DNA of 64,000 nucleotides from Tridacna crocea (GCA_943736015.1 OX031057.1:39642501-39706500); one strand, 5' to 3'; shown: positions 9,680 to 19,685, counted from the stretch's first letter. The notes: generated by a model from the letters alone, not told the origin. Numbers and translations: made by a program.

Positions 9680-9905
9680 TTAACCCTTTACCACACAATG
9701 CCTTTTAGTGACCCCTAAGAAAGAAGCCTTTTGAGAACATTGTGGGAAAAGGAGAAAAAGCTGGTAACCAGCATTTCCTGCTTTACCCACAAAGTTTGCT
9801 ACCATAGCAAAGAAAAATTGCATCATTTAGCCAATATGAAACTGTCGTCTACCAATGCTTTCAAATTGGATAGGGCTAAAATTTTATGGTGTTGTAAAGG
9901 GTTAA
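9680..9905 (+). mobile_element. TTAA-MITE, near full-length
   Basis: Both TTAA ends are present. The hairpin is imperfect on the right (ttcctgctttacccacaaag). Confidence 0.85.
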
Positions 9906-10065
9906 TGCAACAGCAAAAACTATCGACCAAGGTCAGCCTGAGCAGTCTGTGGAGACTGACATGGGTCAAAACTTTTTCCTTTCAGTAAATTTTCTGCATG
10001 TTAAAAGACCAATTTACCTCATGATTCACTTGATTGTTAGATAAAATGGATTCGTTAGATAAAAT

Positions 10066-10252
10066 CAGAGCTCCAGATAAGAGGGAGTGATAGTTTTCTA
10101 AATCCATTATTTCTCTTCCAAACCCTATGTTGTGGGTACTCATTAGAATCGTCTCGGTGAGACGATTCTAATGAGTACCCATAACATAGGGTTTAGTGTA
10201 GAATAATTAATATTTTCAATTTTGAAATCAAAATCACTTCCTCTACATGGAG
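10066..10252 (+). mobile_element. palindromic element, copy A of an inverted pair
   Basis: A central palindrome (GGGTACTCATTAGAATCGTC and inverse) is flanked by AAACCCTATG and its inverse. Outer segments contain gctccagataagagggagtg and atcaaaatcacttcctct. Inverted relative to 11485..11668. Confidence 0.75.
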
Positions 10253-10303
10253 TTCTGTAAAATGGATTGTTTAGATCTACAATTCTGTGATGAATTGCTT
10301 GGT

Positions 10304-10532
10304 TTAACCCTTTACCACACATTGACGACTTTAAAACCACTGAGAAAGAAGCCTTTTGAAAACATTATGGGAAAAGGAGAAAATGCTGGTAACCAGCATT
10401 TTCTCCCTTTTCCCACAATGTGTTCAACACTGTCAAGATCAAATTCCATTATTTGAGTCACATTTAAATTGTCGTCTGCAAATGCTTTCAATTTGGACAA
10501 GGCTAATATTTTGTTGTCTGGTAAATAGTTAA
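10304..10532 (+). mobile_element. TTAA-MITE, full-length
   Basis: Intact hairpin; ends GTTGTCTGGTAAATAGTTAA. Confidence 0.9.
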
Positions 10533-10545
10533 TACATCACAGATC

Positions 10546-10771
10546 ATTCATTACCACACAATCCCGACTATAAACAACCCTGGGAAAGAAAGCCTTTGAA
10601 AACATTGCAGGAAAAAGAGAAAATGCTGGTAACCAGCATTTTCTCCTTTTCCCACAATGTTTTCTACCCTTTCCAAATCAAAATTCAAATTTTGATACTT
10701 ATTTATTTTGTCGTCTGCAAATGCTTTCAATTTGGACCGGTCCAAAATGTTGTCGTTTGGTAAAGAGTTAA
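10546..10771 (+). mobile_element. TTAA-MITE, near full-length
   Basis: The left terminus has eroded to ttcattaccacacaatcccg. The right end is GTTTGGTAAAGAGTTAA. It lies 95 bases downstream of Vav exon 3, in transcript orientation. Confidence 0.88.
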
Positions 10772-10865
10772 AATCCCTTTTGCCTTAGCCTGGCTTGTAT
10801 AATTATTTATATACAACTCAAGTTTTCTAGAACTATGAGAAGATGCACACAGAAGCCATACATAC

Positions 10866-10924
10866 CCAATATTTCTTCTTTGAGCCAAGTCGGACTTAGA
10901 TAGTTTAGACAGGGTGTGAAGTAC
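10866..10924 (-). CDS. VAV: Vav-type Rho GEF, coding exon 3 (end of CH domain)
   Basis: 59 bases after a gtttcag acceptor, ending at a GTATGT donor in phase 2. The translation VLHTLSKLSKSDLAQRRNIG aligns with the vertebrate stretch KVIYTLSALSWTPIAQNRGI that follows the CH core, so exon order and reading frame are consistent (residues 110-129). The intron between exons 2 and 3 is about 9.6 kb and carries some two dozen TTAA-MITE copies and fragments. The exon lies between two inverted copies of a palindromic element (10066..10252 and 11485..11668). No later Vav exon was recognised between 1 and 10865, so the remaining exons probably lie left of the window. The call is short but supported by position, phase and similarity. 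Confidence 0.85.
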
Positions 10925-11019
10925 CTGAAACAAGAACAATACATTTATTTTTGTACACCCTTACAGCAATCACATCTCTTTCACTAATGAATAAATAAAT
11001 AAAGGATATTTGTTGGGTT

Positions 11020-11460
11020 TTTTTTTTTCAGTGAAAGATCAAAATTTATTTCATAAAGTTAACACCATCGGTAATATTTTCACGAGCGGTGCAGACATGA
11101 GTGAAAATACATGCATTACCGATGTGTTCGGGAGATGAAATAAATTTCAATCTTTCACTGAAAAAACAGATATTCTTTTTATTTCATATGCTTTTAACCT
11201 TTTCTGGGAGCAGTTTTATTAAAATCCAGAACATTTCTTTTCAGTTATTCCCCTGTGGCATACCCCTCCCGCATAGCAAAGCATTACAATATTACATCAA
11301 GCACAAGAAATGTAAGGTAAATGATGTCATATTTCAATCTGGTTGTGGGTCACACACAATAGGTAACTAGAACATAAAAATCTGTATTTTCACTGATCGA
11401 AAAATGTATTTACTGCTATTTCTCGATATCCTACCGGAAAGCATTAAATAGATCGCTAAT
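11020..11460 (+). mobile_element. palindrome-headed repeat (copy 1)
   Basis: The hairpin at 11031..11160 (CAGTGAAAGATCAAAATTTA and inverse, imperfect) is followed by about 290 bp ending tttctcgatatcctaccgg. The same unit in reverse is at 50455..50885, where the hairpin is nearly perfect. Confidence 0.7.
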
Positions 11461-11484
11461 TATAGCAACTTGTCCCAGTTTTCC

Positions 11485-11668
11485 AGATAGAGGGAGTGAT
11501 TTTGATTTCATACTTGAAAATATTAGTTATTTTCCACTAAACCCTATCTTATGGGTACTCATTAGAATCGTCTCAATGAGATGATTCTAATGAGTACCCA
11601 CCACATAGGGTTTGGAAGAGAAATAATGGATATAGAATGCCATAACGCCCTTTTACCTGGAGCTCTGT
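11485..11668 (-). mobile_element. palindromic element, copy B of an inverted pair
   Basis: Same element as 10066..10252 in the opposite orientation: GGGTACTCATTAGAATCGTC palindrome, AAACCCTAT flanks, and tacctggagctctg at the outer end. Confidence 0.75.
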
Positions 11669-11778
11669 TGTCCAAGTTCAAAGCAGTTGAGACTTTTGTT
11701 GTGAATTTCATTATCGATTCCATAGGTGGCATTGTTTGGGGATCACAAAATACATCTTTACTTGTTTTCAAGCCAGTT

Positions 11779-12006
11779 TTAACCCATTACCACACAATCC
11801 CTACTTTTGACGCCCCTGAGAAAGAAGCCTGAGAAAACATTGTGGGAAAAGGAGAAAATGCTGGTAACCAGCATTTTCTCCTTTTCCCACAATGTTTTCT
11901 ACCCTTCACAAAACAAATTTCAAATTTTCAGTCACTTTTATTTTGTCGTCTGCAAATGCTTTCGATTTGGACCAGTCTAAAATATTGCAATTTGGTAATG
12001 GGTTAA
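11779..12006 (+). mobile_element. TTAA-MITE, full-length
   Basis: Consensus-like with perfect long arms. A short deletion in aagcctgagaaaacattgtg removed the TTTT. Confidence 0.9.
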
Positions 12007-12037
12007 GTTCATTCATTTCATCTTTAGTTCATTGAAC

Positions 12038-12185
12038 TTAAACCCATTACCACATGGCAAAATTTTAGACCTATCCAAATTGAAAGGATTAGCGGACAAC
12101 AATTTCAAAGTGGCTCAAATGGTACAAATTTACTTTGGTAGGGTAGGAAACTTTATGGGAAAAGGAGAAAATGCTGGTTACCAGG
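12038..12185 (-). mobile_element. TTAA-MITE half, cut at the hairpin axis
   Basis: Left end through the complete left arm (gggaaaaggagaaaatgctg), stopping at gttaccagg. The whole right half is missing, so the break lies at the palindrome centre. Confidence 0.78.
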
Positions 12186-12247
12186 GGTTATAATGAGGCC
12201 AAATTCCTTGTGATTTTCTAACCCTTACACCATATGGCCTGCAACAT

Positions 12248-12483
12248 GCAAAAAGGGGCGTTTGGACATTTGCGTAAAGTGTCGTCTCGGATCAGCCTGT
12301 GCAGTCTGCGTAGACTGATCCAAGACAGCACTTTATGACTACATTAGATTTTGTGCTTCAATAGCCTTGTGCAAAACATAAAATTACATAAAATCGGAAA
12401 GTGTCGCTTCGGATTAGCCTGCGCGAACTGCGCAGGCTGATCCAAGACGACACTTTACGCAAATGTCTAAATGCCCCTTTTCT
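12248..12483. mobile_element. palindromic MITE with two internal hairpins
   Basis: Terminal inverted repeat with aaaaggggcgtttggacatt and TTTGCGTAAAGTGTCGTC on the left and the inverse on the right. Inside are GGATCAGCCTGTGCAGTCTG... and GGATTAGCCTGCGCGAACTG..., each a hairpin. I recall this motif type as common in bivalve genomes. Confidence 0.8.
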
Positions 12484-13030
12484 CGTATTACAAGCCATAT
12501 ATACCATACACCTACTCGACACAAAATTGTTCATCTTAACTGAAATTTTAAGAAGGTGAAAATCAAATACTCATGTCCGATATCATGAATGGTATCTGAT
12601 GTCCAAATGAATCATGATTGATAGAAAAATTAATATTCTGCAATAATACAGCACGCCATTCAAGCTTTGCAGTCTGCACTGACTAAAACCTGTGTCAAAG
12701 TACTGTATTTATTCTACGTGATGGCACTTAAATTTATGGGCATTGATTATGAAATAAAAAAAAACCTGCCAAAATTTTGCATGGCCCTTGGTGTATTAAT
12801 AATGTGAAATATGGTATTGGTAATTTATCTATATATACAGCTGAGCCATTCTACACACTTTCAATTTTTAATAGCATTTTTTCTCTCTATGTGTAAGAAT
12901 TAATTACTGACCACCATAGGCTTACTTATGAGTAACTCAATTACATGCGAATATCATAAGTATTACTATGGCACTTATAGACTGTAAACGACATCTTAAG
13001 AGGTGAATATAATGGATTATTAATGATAAT
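12484..13030. other. non-coding Vav-upstream-side sequence, AT-rich
   Basis: No gene, tRNA or clear repeat recognised. Confidence 0.4.
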
Positions 13031-13253
13031 TAACCATTTACTACAAAATCCTCATATTCCATCCTAACAGAAAAGGTATTTGATTCTATTCTTATACCCC
13101 CAAATGTATTTGAAAAAGTAGTGCGAAAGGAGACCAGTATTCTGTCCTAGTCCCACAGGCTGTTTTACCCTCTCAGAGAAAAATCCAATCACAAACTGTC
13201 CCAATAAGCTTTGATTTGAGCAAGTCTAAAATTTGTCTTTTCGTAAAGGGATA
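13031..13253 (+). mobile_element. TTAA-MITE, strongly degraded
   Basis: Only ttaaccatttactacaaaat, the broken arms and gagcaagtctaaaatttgtc remain. Confidence 0.55.
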
Positions 13254-13287
13254 AATCAATTATAACAATGCTCTTTGAGAAGTATGC

Positions 13288-13515
13288 TTAACCCTTTCCC
13301 AAACAAGCCCTGGTTTTTATGAATCTGCAGTACAAGTCTTTTGAAAACACAGTGGGAAAAGGAGAAATTGCTCGTCAAGGGCAATTTCTCCTTTTTCCAC
13401 AGTGTTTTCTACCCTTTAGGAAAACTTTCTACCATTTTCGTCAAATTTAAAATTGTTGTCTGCAAACTCTTTCAGTTTGGAAGAGTCTAAAACTTGTTGT
13501 TTGGGAAAGGGTTAA
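13288..13515 (+). mobile_element. TTAA-MITE, subfamily B, full-length
   Basis: Starts TTAACCCTTTCCCAAACAAG and ends GTTTGGGAAAGGGTTAA. The hairpin core is GGAGAAATTGCTCG with its inverse, instead of GGAGAAAATGCTGG. Sisters: 15463..15687 and 24381..24606. Confidence 0.88.
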
Positions 13516-13527
13516 TTCAAAAAATAT

Positions 13528-13570
13528 CAACCTAGGTCAGGGTGCACTGTCTGCACAGCCTGACCTAGGA
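13528..13570. repeat. short palindrome
   Basis: CCTAGGTCAGGGTGCA and TGCACAGCCTGACCTAGG form an inverted repeat of about 40 bases. Confidence 0.6.
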
Positions 13571-13802
13571 CGAAACTTTATGCTATTCATCAGTTTCTGC
13601 ATCTTCAAGGACCATTCTACCACATGAATCAGTAATTTGTGAGATAAAACAGTGTTTATGGATTATTTGATGCACTGCTTGGTACAATGCCTCACAGAGA
13701 TTCAATAAGCTATCTATAGCCAGAGCATGATCAAATTATTTCAACCATTAGGGGCTACTCATCATGATTTTGCTGACAGTATAGTCACAATAAGACTGCA
13801 CA

Positions 13803-13856
13803 GATGATGCATTCTAATTGTGAATCTAATTGTGAATTGCATTCTAATTGTGAATC
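13803..13856. repeat. small tandem repeat
   Basis: Three interleaved copies of gcattctaattgtgaatcta, with the middle one partial. Confidence 0.6.
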
Positions 13857-14043
13857 TATAATGTCTGATGCTGTAAATTTCTTCTGCAACAGAAAATTCA
13901 CAAACATATAAATTGCTCTTACTTTGACATAATGGCAGTTTAAAAAACACTCTGACAAAAGGAGAAACTTGCTTTAGACCACAATCTTCATTTCTAACAA
14001 TGTTCCACAAGATAATCATTATGCCATGTGAAACACATTGCTT
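13857..14043. other. non-coding
   Basis: Nothing recognised beyond a possible eroded TTAA-MITE arm near 13940..13990. Confidence 0.3.
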
Positions 14044-14270
14044 TCACCTTTTACCAACCTATTTCACATTTTTATGACCCAAGGAAGAGACCTTTTGAAA
14101 ACAAAGTGGGAAGAGGAGAAAACACTTGTTTCTTACATTTCCTCAAACATGGTGAAAAAAGAAGATAATGCTACTTTTGTCTTTGAAAAGAAATCTTGGA
14201 TTACAGGAATTTCTTCAATTTATCACAATGTTATCAGGGGCCTTGACCCTCTGGGTCATTAAAACTTGGG
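14044..14270 (+). mobile_element. TTAA-MITE, degraded, with extra loop sequence
   Basis: agaccttttgaaaacaaagt and gtgggaagaggagaaaac mark the left arm. The right arm is replaced by unrelated sequence before cacaatgttatcaggggcc. Confidence 0.5.
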
Positions 14271-14319
14271 ACTTCTTGGTGAATATTTTACTTTCACCAT
14301 ACAATTTCGAGTGTTAATT

Positions 14320-14485
14320 TACGCCAAGAGGCCTCTTGAAAACATTGTGGGAAAAGGAGAAAATGCTGGTTACCAGCATTTTCTCCTTTTCCCACAAAGT
14401 TTTCTGTTGAGACAATTCCTATCGTTTGATCCATGTATGGTGCTTTGAATTTGGACCAATTTACCATTTTGCCATGAGGCACAGT
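14320..14485 (+). mobile_element. TTAA-MITE, internal part
   Basis: The complete hairpin (loop tggttacca) and ttgaatttggaccaattt are kept; both termini are lost. Confidence 0.75.
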
Positions 14486-14535
14486 ATAAGCTACAGCAGC
14501 TGATATTGTACCTACCAAACTCAATGTAGCACTGT

Positions 14536-14764
14536 TTAACCCATTACCACACAATCCCTACTTATGACGTCCCTGAGAAAGAAGCCTTTTGAAAACACTG
14601 TAGGAAAAGGAGAAAATGCTGGTAACCAGCATTTTCTCCTTTTCCCACAGTGTTTTCTACCCTTCCCAGAACAAATTTCAATTTTCCAGTCACCTTTATT
14701 TTGATGTCTGCAAGTACTTTCAATAAGAACCAGTCTAAAATTTTGTTGTGTGGTGAAGAGTTAA
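14536..14764 (+). mobile_element. TTAA-MITE, full-length
   Basis: Arms carry AACACTGTAGG on the left and CCCACAGTGTT on the right, so the ACACTGT/ACAGTGT change is present on both sides. Confidence 0.9.
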
Positions 14765-15233
14765 AGCTATAATATGAATCATTCAAATTACCATATGCAA
14801 ATAACACCACAATCATTGGTATGCTTATTATTTAGCCGTTTAACTTATTACAGCTGCTAATTTTAGAGTTTCATGAATTAGGAGGAAAAATGATACATGG
14901 GAGAAAATTATTCACTTCCGCAGTACCTATCACTGCTTCGGTGGGCTTTAGTGTGTATTAAGATTGGGGTGGGACATTTTGGACAATAGCAATCTTAAAA
15001 TAGCTGTTACTCCAGTCTTATTTCTAGAATGAAAACTGTTGGGTTTAGCTCTATAAAAAAATAGGGATGGATAAATTTCATGGTGTTTGGTATCATTTCC
15101 AATACTATTTCAGTCATGTCATTGTAACAACTCTCTTATTCATCTTGTTCTACAGTACTTTGACCAAGGACATTATAAAGAAAAACTTCCTGCTTCCAGC
15201 CACCCCCCATGTTACTAGTCACAAGTCCTACAC
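14765..15233. other. non-coding
   Basis: Mostly unrecognised. 15085..15130 (caatactatttcagtcatgt) resembles a SINE tail in reverse. Confidence 0.4.
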
Positions 15234-15466
15234 TTAACCCTTACCACACAATCCAGAGTTTTGATGGCCCTGTAAGTGAAGGCTTTTTGAAAACATTGTG
15301 GGAAAAGGAGAAGAGAAAATGCTGGTACCCAGCATTTTCTCCTTTTCCCTTAATATTTTCTACCCTTCACAAAATAAATTTCAAATTTTCAGTCACTACT
15401 ATTTCTCGTCTGCAACTGCTTTGGATTTGGACAAGCTGAAAGTATTGTCCTTTGGTAATGAGTTAA
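15234..15466 (+). mobile_element. TTAA-MITE, full-length
   Basis: The left arm has a 5-base duplication (ggagaagagaaaatgc); otherwise consensus-like. Confidence 0.88.
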
Positions 15467-15687
15467 CCATTTCCCAAACAAGCCCTGGTTTTTACGTGTC
15501 TGCAGTAAAAGTCTGAAAACACAGTGGGAAAAGGAGAAATTGCTCGTAACGAGTAATATCTCCTTTCCCCACAGTGTTTTCTACCCTTTTTGAGAACTTT
15601 CTGCAATTTTCTCCAAATCTCAAATTGTTGTCTGCAAACTCTTTTGATTTGGAAGGGTCCAAAATTTGTTGTTTGGGAAAGGGTTAA
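15463..15687 (+). mobile_element. TTAA-MITE, subfamily B, abutting its neighbour
   Basis: Shares TTAA 15463..15466 with the previous copy, so the two elements are head to tail with a single TTAA between. Core hairpin GAAATTGCTCGTAACGAG. Confidence 0.88.
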
Positions 15688-15754
15688 TATAGTACTCAGA
15701 GTGCTCTCAGTGGGCATTCAGGTAAGGAATACTTGGTGTTTCTCAAGCCAAGGG

Positions 15755-15811
15755 TTAACCCTTTACCAAACAATCCCTACTTTAAATGACCTTGAGGAAG
15801 AGGCATTTTAG
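15755..15811 (+). mobile_element. TTAA-MITE, left-end fragment
   Basis: TTAACCCTTTACCAAACAAT through cttgaggaagaggcatttta. Confidence 0.7.
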
Positions 15812-15827
15812 TTTCAACATTTTCATT

Positions 15828-16056
15828 TTAACTCTTTACCACGTGACAAAATTTTAGACTGGTCCAAATTGAAAGCATTTGCAGACGACAAAATAAAGGT
15901 GACTGAAAAATTGAAATTTGTTCTGGGAAGGATAGAAAACACTGTGGGAAAAGGAGAAAATGCTGGTTACCAGCATTTTCTCCTTTTCCTACAGTGTTTT
16001 CAAAAGCCTTCTTTCTCAGGGGCGTCAAAAGTAGGGATTGTGTGGTAATGGGTTAA
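15828..16056 (-). mobile_element. TTAA-MITE, full-length
   Basis: Arms AACACTGTGGG and CCTACAGTGTT. Both TTAA ends are intact. Confidence 0.9.
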
Positions 16057-16244
16057 ATTGACAGAGGAACAGGTTGTTGCAATTCAAAATATTCTTTCAA
16101 TTCTGATTCCTGGAAACTATACCAGTACTCACACCAAGTATGTTGGAAACAGTCCTTAATTTGACAATTGCTCCGGGGTATCCAACTGGGGCCATATGTT
16201 CTACCTCACAACCACATACACAAGGAAGAGGCTTTCTGAAGAAA

Positions 16245-16640
16245 CAAAGAGGGCCATCATGGCCCTGTATCACTCCACTGGCTTTTTAACCCTTAACCAC
16301 ATAAATTAAAGTGTTCATGACCCTTAAAAAGAGGGCCTTCGAAAACAATGAACACTGTCAGGCAATACAAGCTTGTTAATTCATTGCCATGAAATGTAAA
16401 ATTCTTGGGGAAAAAAAACTCTGAATGATAGAAACCTTACTCTGAATGTAATATTCCACTCATGTGAGCATAACTATTAGCATCAAAATGAATCGCTCTC
16501 CCTGAAAACAGAACATTTTCTATCCAAAAGCTTAAAATCTAGCACCAATCATATAATATTATGACTGCAGTTTGATAATCAAGGAAGGTAAATAGTAACT
16601 AACTTTATCCTTTATAAAGAGTTATTTCCCCTGATTATCA
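16245..16640 (-). mobile_element. truncated Helitron/HINE-like terminus (inverted copy of 56.4-56.8 kb)
   Basis: Starts with the palindrome GAGGGCCATCATGGCCCTGT, then cactccactggctttttaac, then a fixed TTAA-MITE remnant (16285..16385). It ends with a segment containing gataatcaaggaaggtaaat. The order and content match 56395..56785 on the other strand, including the MITE remnant. Confidence 0.8.
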
Positions 16641-17089
16641 ATTGTCTGTTACATAAAGAAAGAAACATAACATAAAGGGAAAATAAGACATTACAACTTT
16701 ATGATTCTTGAGCAAAACATTGAAGGAATAAAAGAAACTGCTCCTTTTCCAAATTTCTCGTTCTGTCTTCAGTATCTTCCAGCAGCAGGGACTTTAAAAT
16801 CTGGTACCCTCCAGTGTTCTCATTCCCTGAGTGTCTTTGAATAGGTGCTTCTTTTTATTACATCTTGTAAAACATGTCTGTAGACGTCACTTGGTATTTC
16901 AGCATGTACCAAAGTTGGAATGCTGTATTGGGACTAATTACCAGCCAAATGAAAGACAAATAATTGTCTTGATTAACAGTAATTGATACGATACATTTTC
17001 TCTTATTCATACATGTAAATAGTGTCCATTCTAAAAAATTTCAGAAGCCTTTTACTTTTTGCTGTAATTAGTACCTAGCTATTGTAATA
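16641..17089. other. non-coding
   Basis: No gene or clear repeat seen. Confidence 0.4.
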
Positions 17090-17299
17090 ACACTTTACCT
17101 CAAAAAACCAACTTTTGACAATCCTAAGAAAAAGCCTTTTGAAAATATCGTGGGTAAAGGAGAAAATGCTAGTTACCTTTTCCTACGATGTTTTCTCCTC
17201 CTCCTACGAGAGCCATCATTTGAGCTGCATTTGATTTATCGTCTGCAGGAGCTTTCAAATTGGACTTGTTTCAAAATTTGTCAATTGGTACAGGGATAA
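17090..17299 (+). mobile_element. TTAA-MITE, right arm shortened
   Basis: The loop region reads gctagttaccttttcctacg, so about 15 bases of the right arm are deleted. Confidence 0.75.
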
Positions 17300-17431
17300 A
17301 TTGACCCCATATCTGCTCAAGAGGGCCCACAGCATGTATCTTTCTTTACATAACAGACAATTGATAATAATGGCAAAATGTTCAGAACTGATCTTTTATG
17401 AAGGCAAGTGTTTTCTACTTCATGTTCTTGT

Positions 17432-17660
17432 CTTAACCCATTACCACACAATGCCTACTTTTGACGACCCTGAGAAAGAAAGGTTTTAGAAATCATTGTA
17501 GGAAAAGGAGAAAATGCTGGTAACCAACATTTTCTCCTTTCCCCACAATGTTTCTACCCTTCACAAAACAAATTTCAAATTTTCAGTCACATTCATTTTA
17601 TTGTCTGTAGATGCTTTCGATTTGGACAAGCCTAAAATATTTTCGTTTGGTAATGAGTTT
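17432..17660 (+). mobile_element. TTAA-MITE, full-length
   Basis: Consensus-like; the right end is ttcgtttggtaatgagttta. Confidence 0.88.
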
Positions 17661-17775
17661 AATTTATCAGGTTGTTTCCTTATTGTCATGGAATTAGGAC
17701 TCAAGGCTATGTGAACAGTCTTGTTAGGTTGAAAACAGCCATCAGATTTTTTTATCCTTATAGTCCTTATTATCC

Positions 17776-18233
17776 TTAAGCCTTTGCCACACAATCCCGA
17801 GTTTTAACCCTTTCCCAAACAACAAAACTTTAGACTGGTCCAAAGTCAAAGCAGTTGCAGATGACAAAGTAAACGCAAGTCAAAAATTAAAATTTGTTTC
17901 CAGTAGGGTAGAAAACACTGTGGGAAAAGGAGAAAATGCTGGTTACCAGCATTTTCTCCTTTTCCCACAATGTTTTCAAAAGTCTTCTATCTCAGGGTCG
18001 TAAAAACAAGGGATTGTTTGGGAAAGGGTTAACAACCCTGATAGAAAAGACCTGAAAACAATGTAGAATAAAAGAGAAATTGTCAGTTACCAGCATATTC
18101 TCCTTTTTTCACAATGTTCGCAAGCCTATCAAGGTCAAATTTCCTCATTCAACCTACTTGGTGCCTACCTTGTTGCCTACAAATGCTTTCAATTTGGACA
18201 AGTACAAAATTTTATCATTCAGTAGAAAGTTAC
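17776..18233 (+). mobile_element. TTAA-MITE (outer), split by another TTAA-MITE
   Basis: The left end (gccacacaatcccgagtt) is interrupted at its internal TTAA. The sequence resumes at 18029 with TTAAcaaccctgatag and runs to a diverged right end. Excising the inner copy with one TTAA restores the normal order. Confidence 0.87.
17804..18032 (-). mobile_element. TTAA-MITE (inner), with exact TTAA duplication
   Basis: Begins CCCTTTCCCAAACAACAAAA and ends TTGTTTGGGAAAGGG, with TTAA at both sides (17804..17807, 18029..18032). The hairpin is perfect. This defines the element ends as CCC...GGG with TTAA target duplication. Confidence 0.93.
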
Positions 18234-18239
18234 ATAATG

Positions 18240-18350
18240 GCGAAACAATTCTGTTTCAACAAACCTTAAGAAGAAAGCTGTTGAAAACATTGTAGGAAGA
18301 GAAGAAAATGCTGATAACCAGCATTTTTGTTATTCCCACATTTTTTATTT
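18240..18350 (+). mobile_element. TTAA-MITE, left half, degraded
   Basis: gctgttgaaaacattgtagg and aagaaaatgctgataaccag are recognisable. Confidence 0.6.
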
Positions 18351-19010
18351 GCCTTTTCAAAAACATCTCTCCATCTATAAGCCCCATCCTATCATTATAT
18401 GGGTGCAAACAGTCGGATACAGCTGTTTAATTTCTAGAGAAAATTCTAAATAAAAAAGAAGCAGGGCTGTGTCAAAAATAAATTGTTGGTTGCCTGCCCT
18501 TGTTGAATGGATTCCGCTTTTTACGGTGAACAACTTGTGCAAGTTTGAAGTAATTATCTTCAGTAATAACAGAGATATTACAAAATGTTAAAAGTTTTGA
18601 ACAATAAAAGGTTTTTGTAAGATGACAATGCAGATAGCTAGGGCTAAAACAATACCCTGACCTTTACTTCAAAAGCAGCTGAGCTAACAATGAATGTGGG
18701 TGTTAAAATGCATCTGAATTCATATAAGAAATTGCAGATCTTTGTGAAGATCATGAAAGTCTGTTGCAGAACCATCAATCCAAGCATTTGTCTCTGATAG
18801 AAAAATTAATTTATAAACCTGTTAAAGGCGCACAAAACATAGAATGACCTGGCAACTTTTGAAACACTTCTGTATTTCTTTTTTCTGCCAGCAACTAAAA
18901 CTTGGACCAATCCACCAATAACTGACGGTCTTCTTCATAATTACTTCTTTTCTTCTAAAAGGCACGATTTAAAAATTTAAATGCACTTTTATAGCCTCAT
19001 TGTTTACTTT
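18351..19010. other. non-coding Vav intron sequence
   Basis: No gene or clear repeat seen. Confidence 0.4.
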
Positions 19011-19231
19011 TAACCTTTTACCTTATATGCAAATTTGAGGCTCTTCCATTTCAGCTGCAAATAATGATGCAAAAAATATGGTCAAATAACGATACAAATA
19101 TCTGATTGAGTGGAAAACATTGTGGTAAAAGGAGAAATTGCTCATTACAAGCAATTTTTCCATTTCCCACAATGTTTTCAAAAGCTGTCTGTTGTTGATA
19201 CGTCAAAATCAGTATCAGAGTAAAGGGTCAA
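19011..19231 (-). mobile_element. TTAA-MITE, diverged (subfamily B-like hairpin)
   Basis: Arms gtggtaaaaggagaaattgc and gcaatttttccatttcccac. The left segment is diverged. Confidence 0.65.
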
Positions 19232-19244
19232 CATCTACAGGGGC

Positions 19245-19642
19245 TTAACTCTTTACCAAATAATCCCGACCTTCAATGACCCTAAGAAACCCTTTATATA
19301 CATTGTGGGAAAAGGAGAAAATGCTGCTAAACAGCATTTTCTCCTTTTCCCACAATGTTTTCAAATGGCTTCTTTTTACAGGGTCATTTAAGCCTTTCCC
19401 AAACAACAAACTCTTGGGCTAGACCCAATTGAAAGCATTTGCAGACGACAATTCAACTCTTGCTGAAAAGATGATTTCTGTCTATGACAAGATAGAAAAA
19501 ACTGTGGGAAAAGGAGAAAATGCTGGTTACCAGCATTTTCTTCTTTTCCCGCAGTGTTTTCAAAAGGCTACTATTCCAGACCCGTTAAAACCAGGGATTG
19601 TTTGGGAAAGGGCTTAAGTCAGGATCGTGTGGTAATGGGTTA
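19245..19642 (+). mobile_element. TTAA-MITE (outer), split by another TTAA-MITE
   Basis: Left part 19245..19390 has a perfect hairpin (ctgctaaacag loop) and reaches cagggtcattTAA. The right terminus resumes at 19614 with TTAAgtcaggatcg and ends gtggtaatgggttaa. Both its ends are of the CACAATCCC type, so this copy is itself symmetrical. Confidence 0.87.
19387..19617 (-). mobile_element. TTAA-MITE (inner), TTAA duplication
   Basis: Starts TTAAGCCTTTCCCAAACAAC and ends TTTGGGAAAGGGCTTAA. It is inserted in the conserved gggtc.TTAA motif of the outer copy. Closely similar to 1940..2168. Confidence 0.92.
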
Positions 19643-19685
19643 AGTTTTGACAAATCTACAAATTTTGTTCTTTTGTAAAGGGTTA
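19643..19685 (+). mobile_element. TTAA-MITE, right-end fragment
   Basis: gacaaatctacaaattttgt followed by tttgtaaagggttaa. Confidence 0.5.

Noticed and set aside
4634-15466. A CRISPR-like array, because of regularly recurring hairpins
   Set aside because: Copies are about 230 bp, in both orientations, irregularly spaced and bounded by TTAA; the DNA is eukaryotic.
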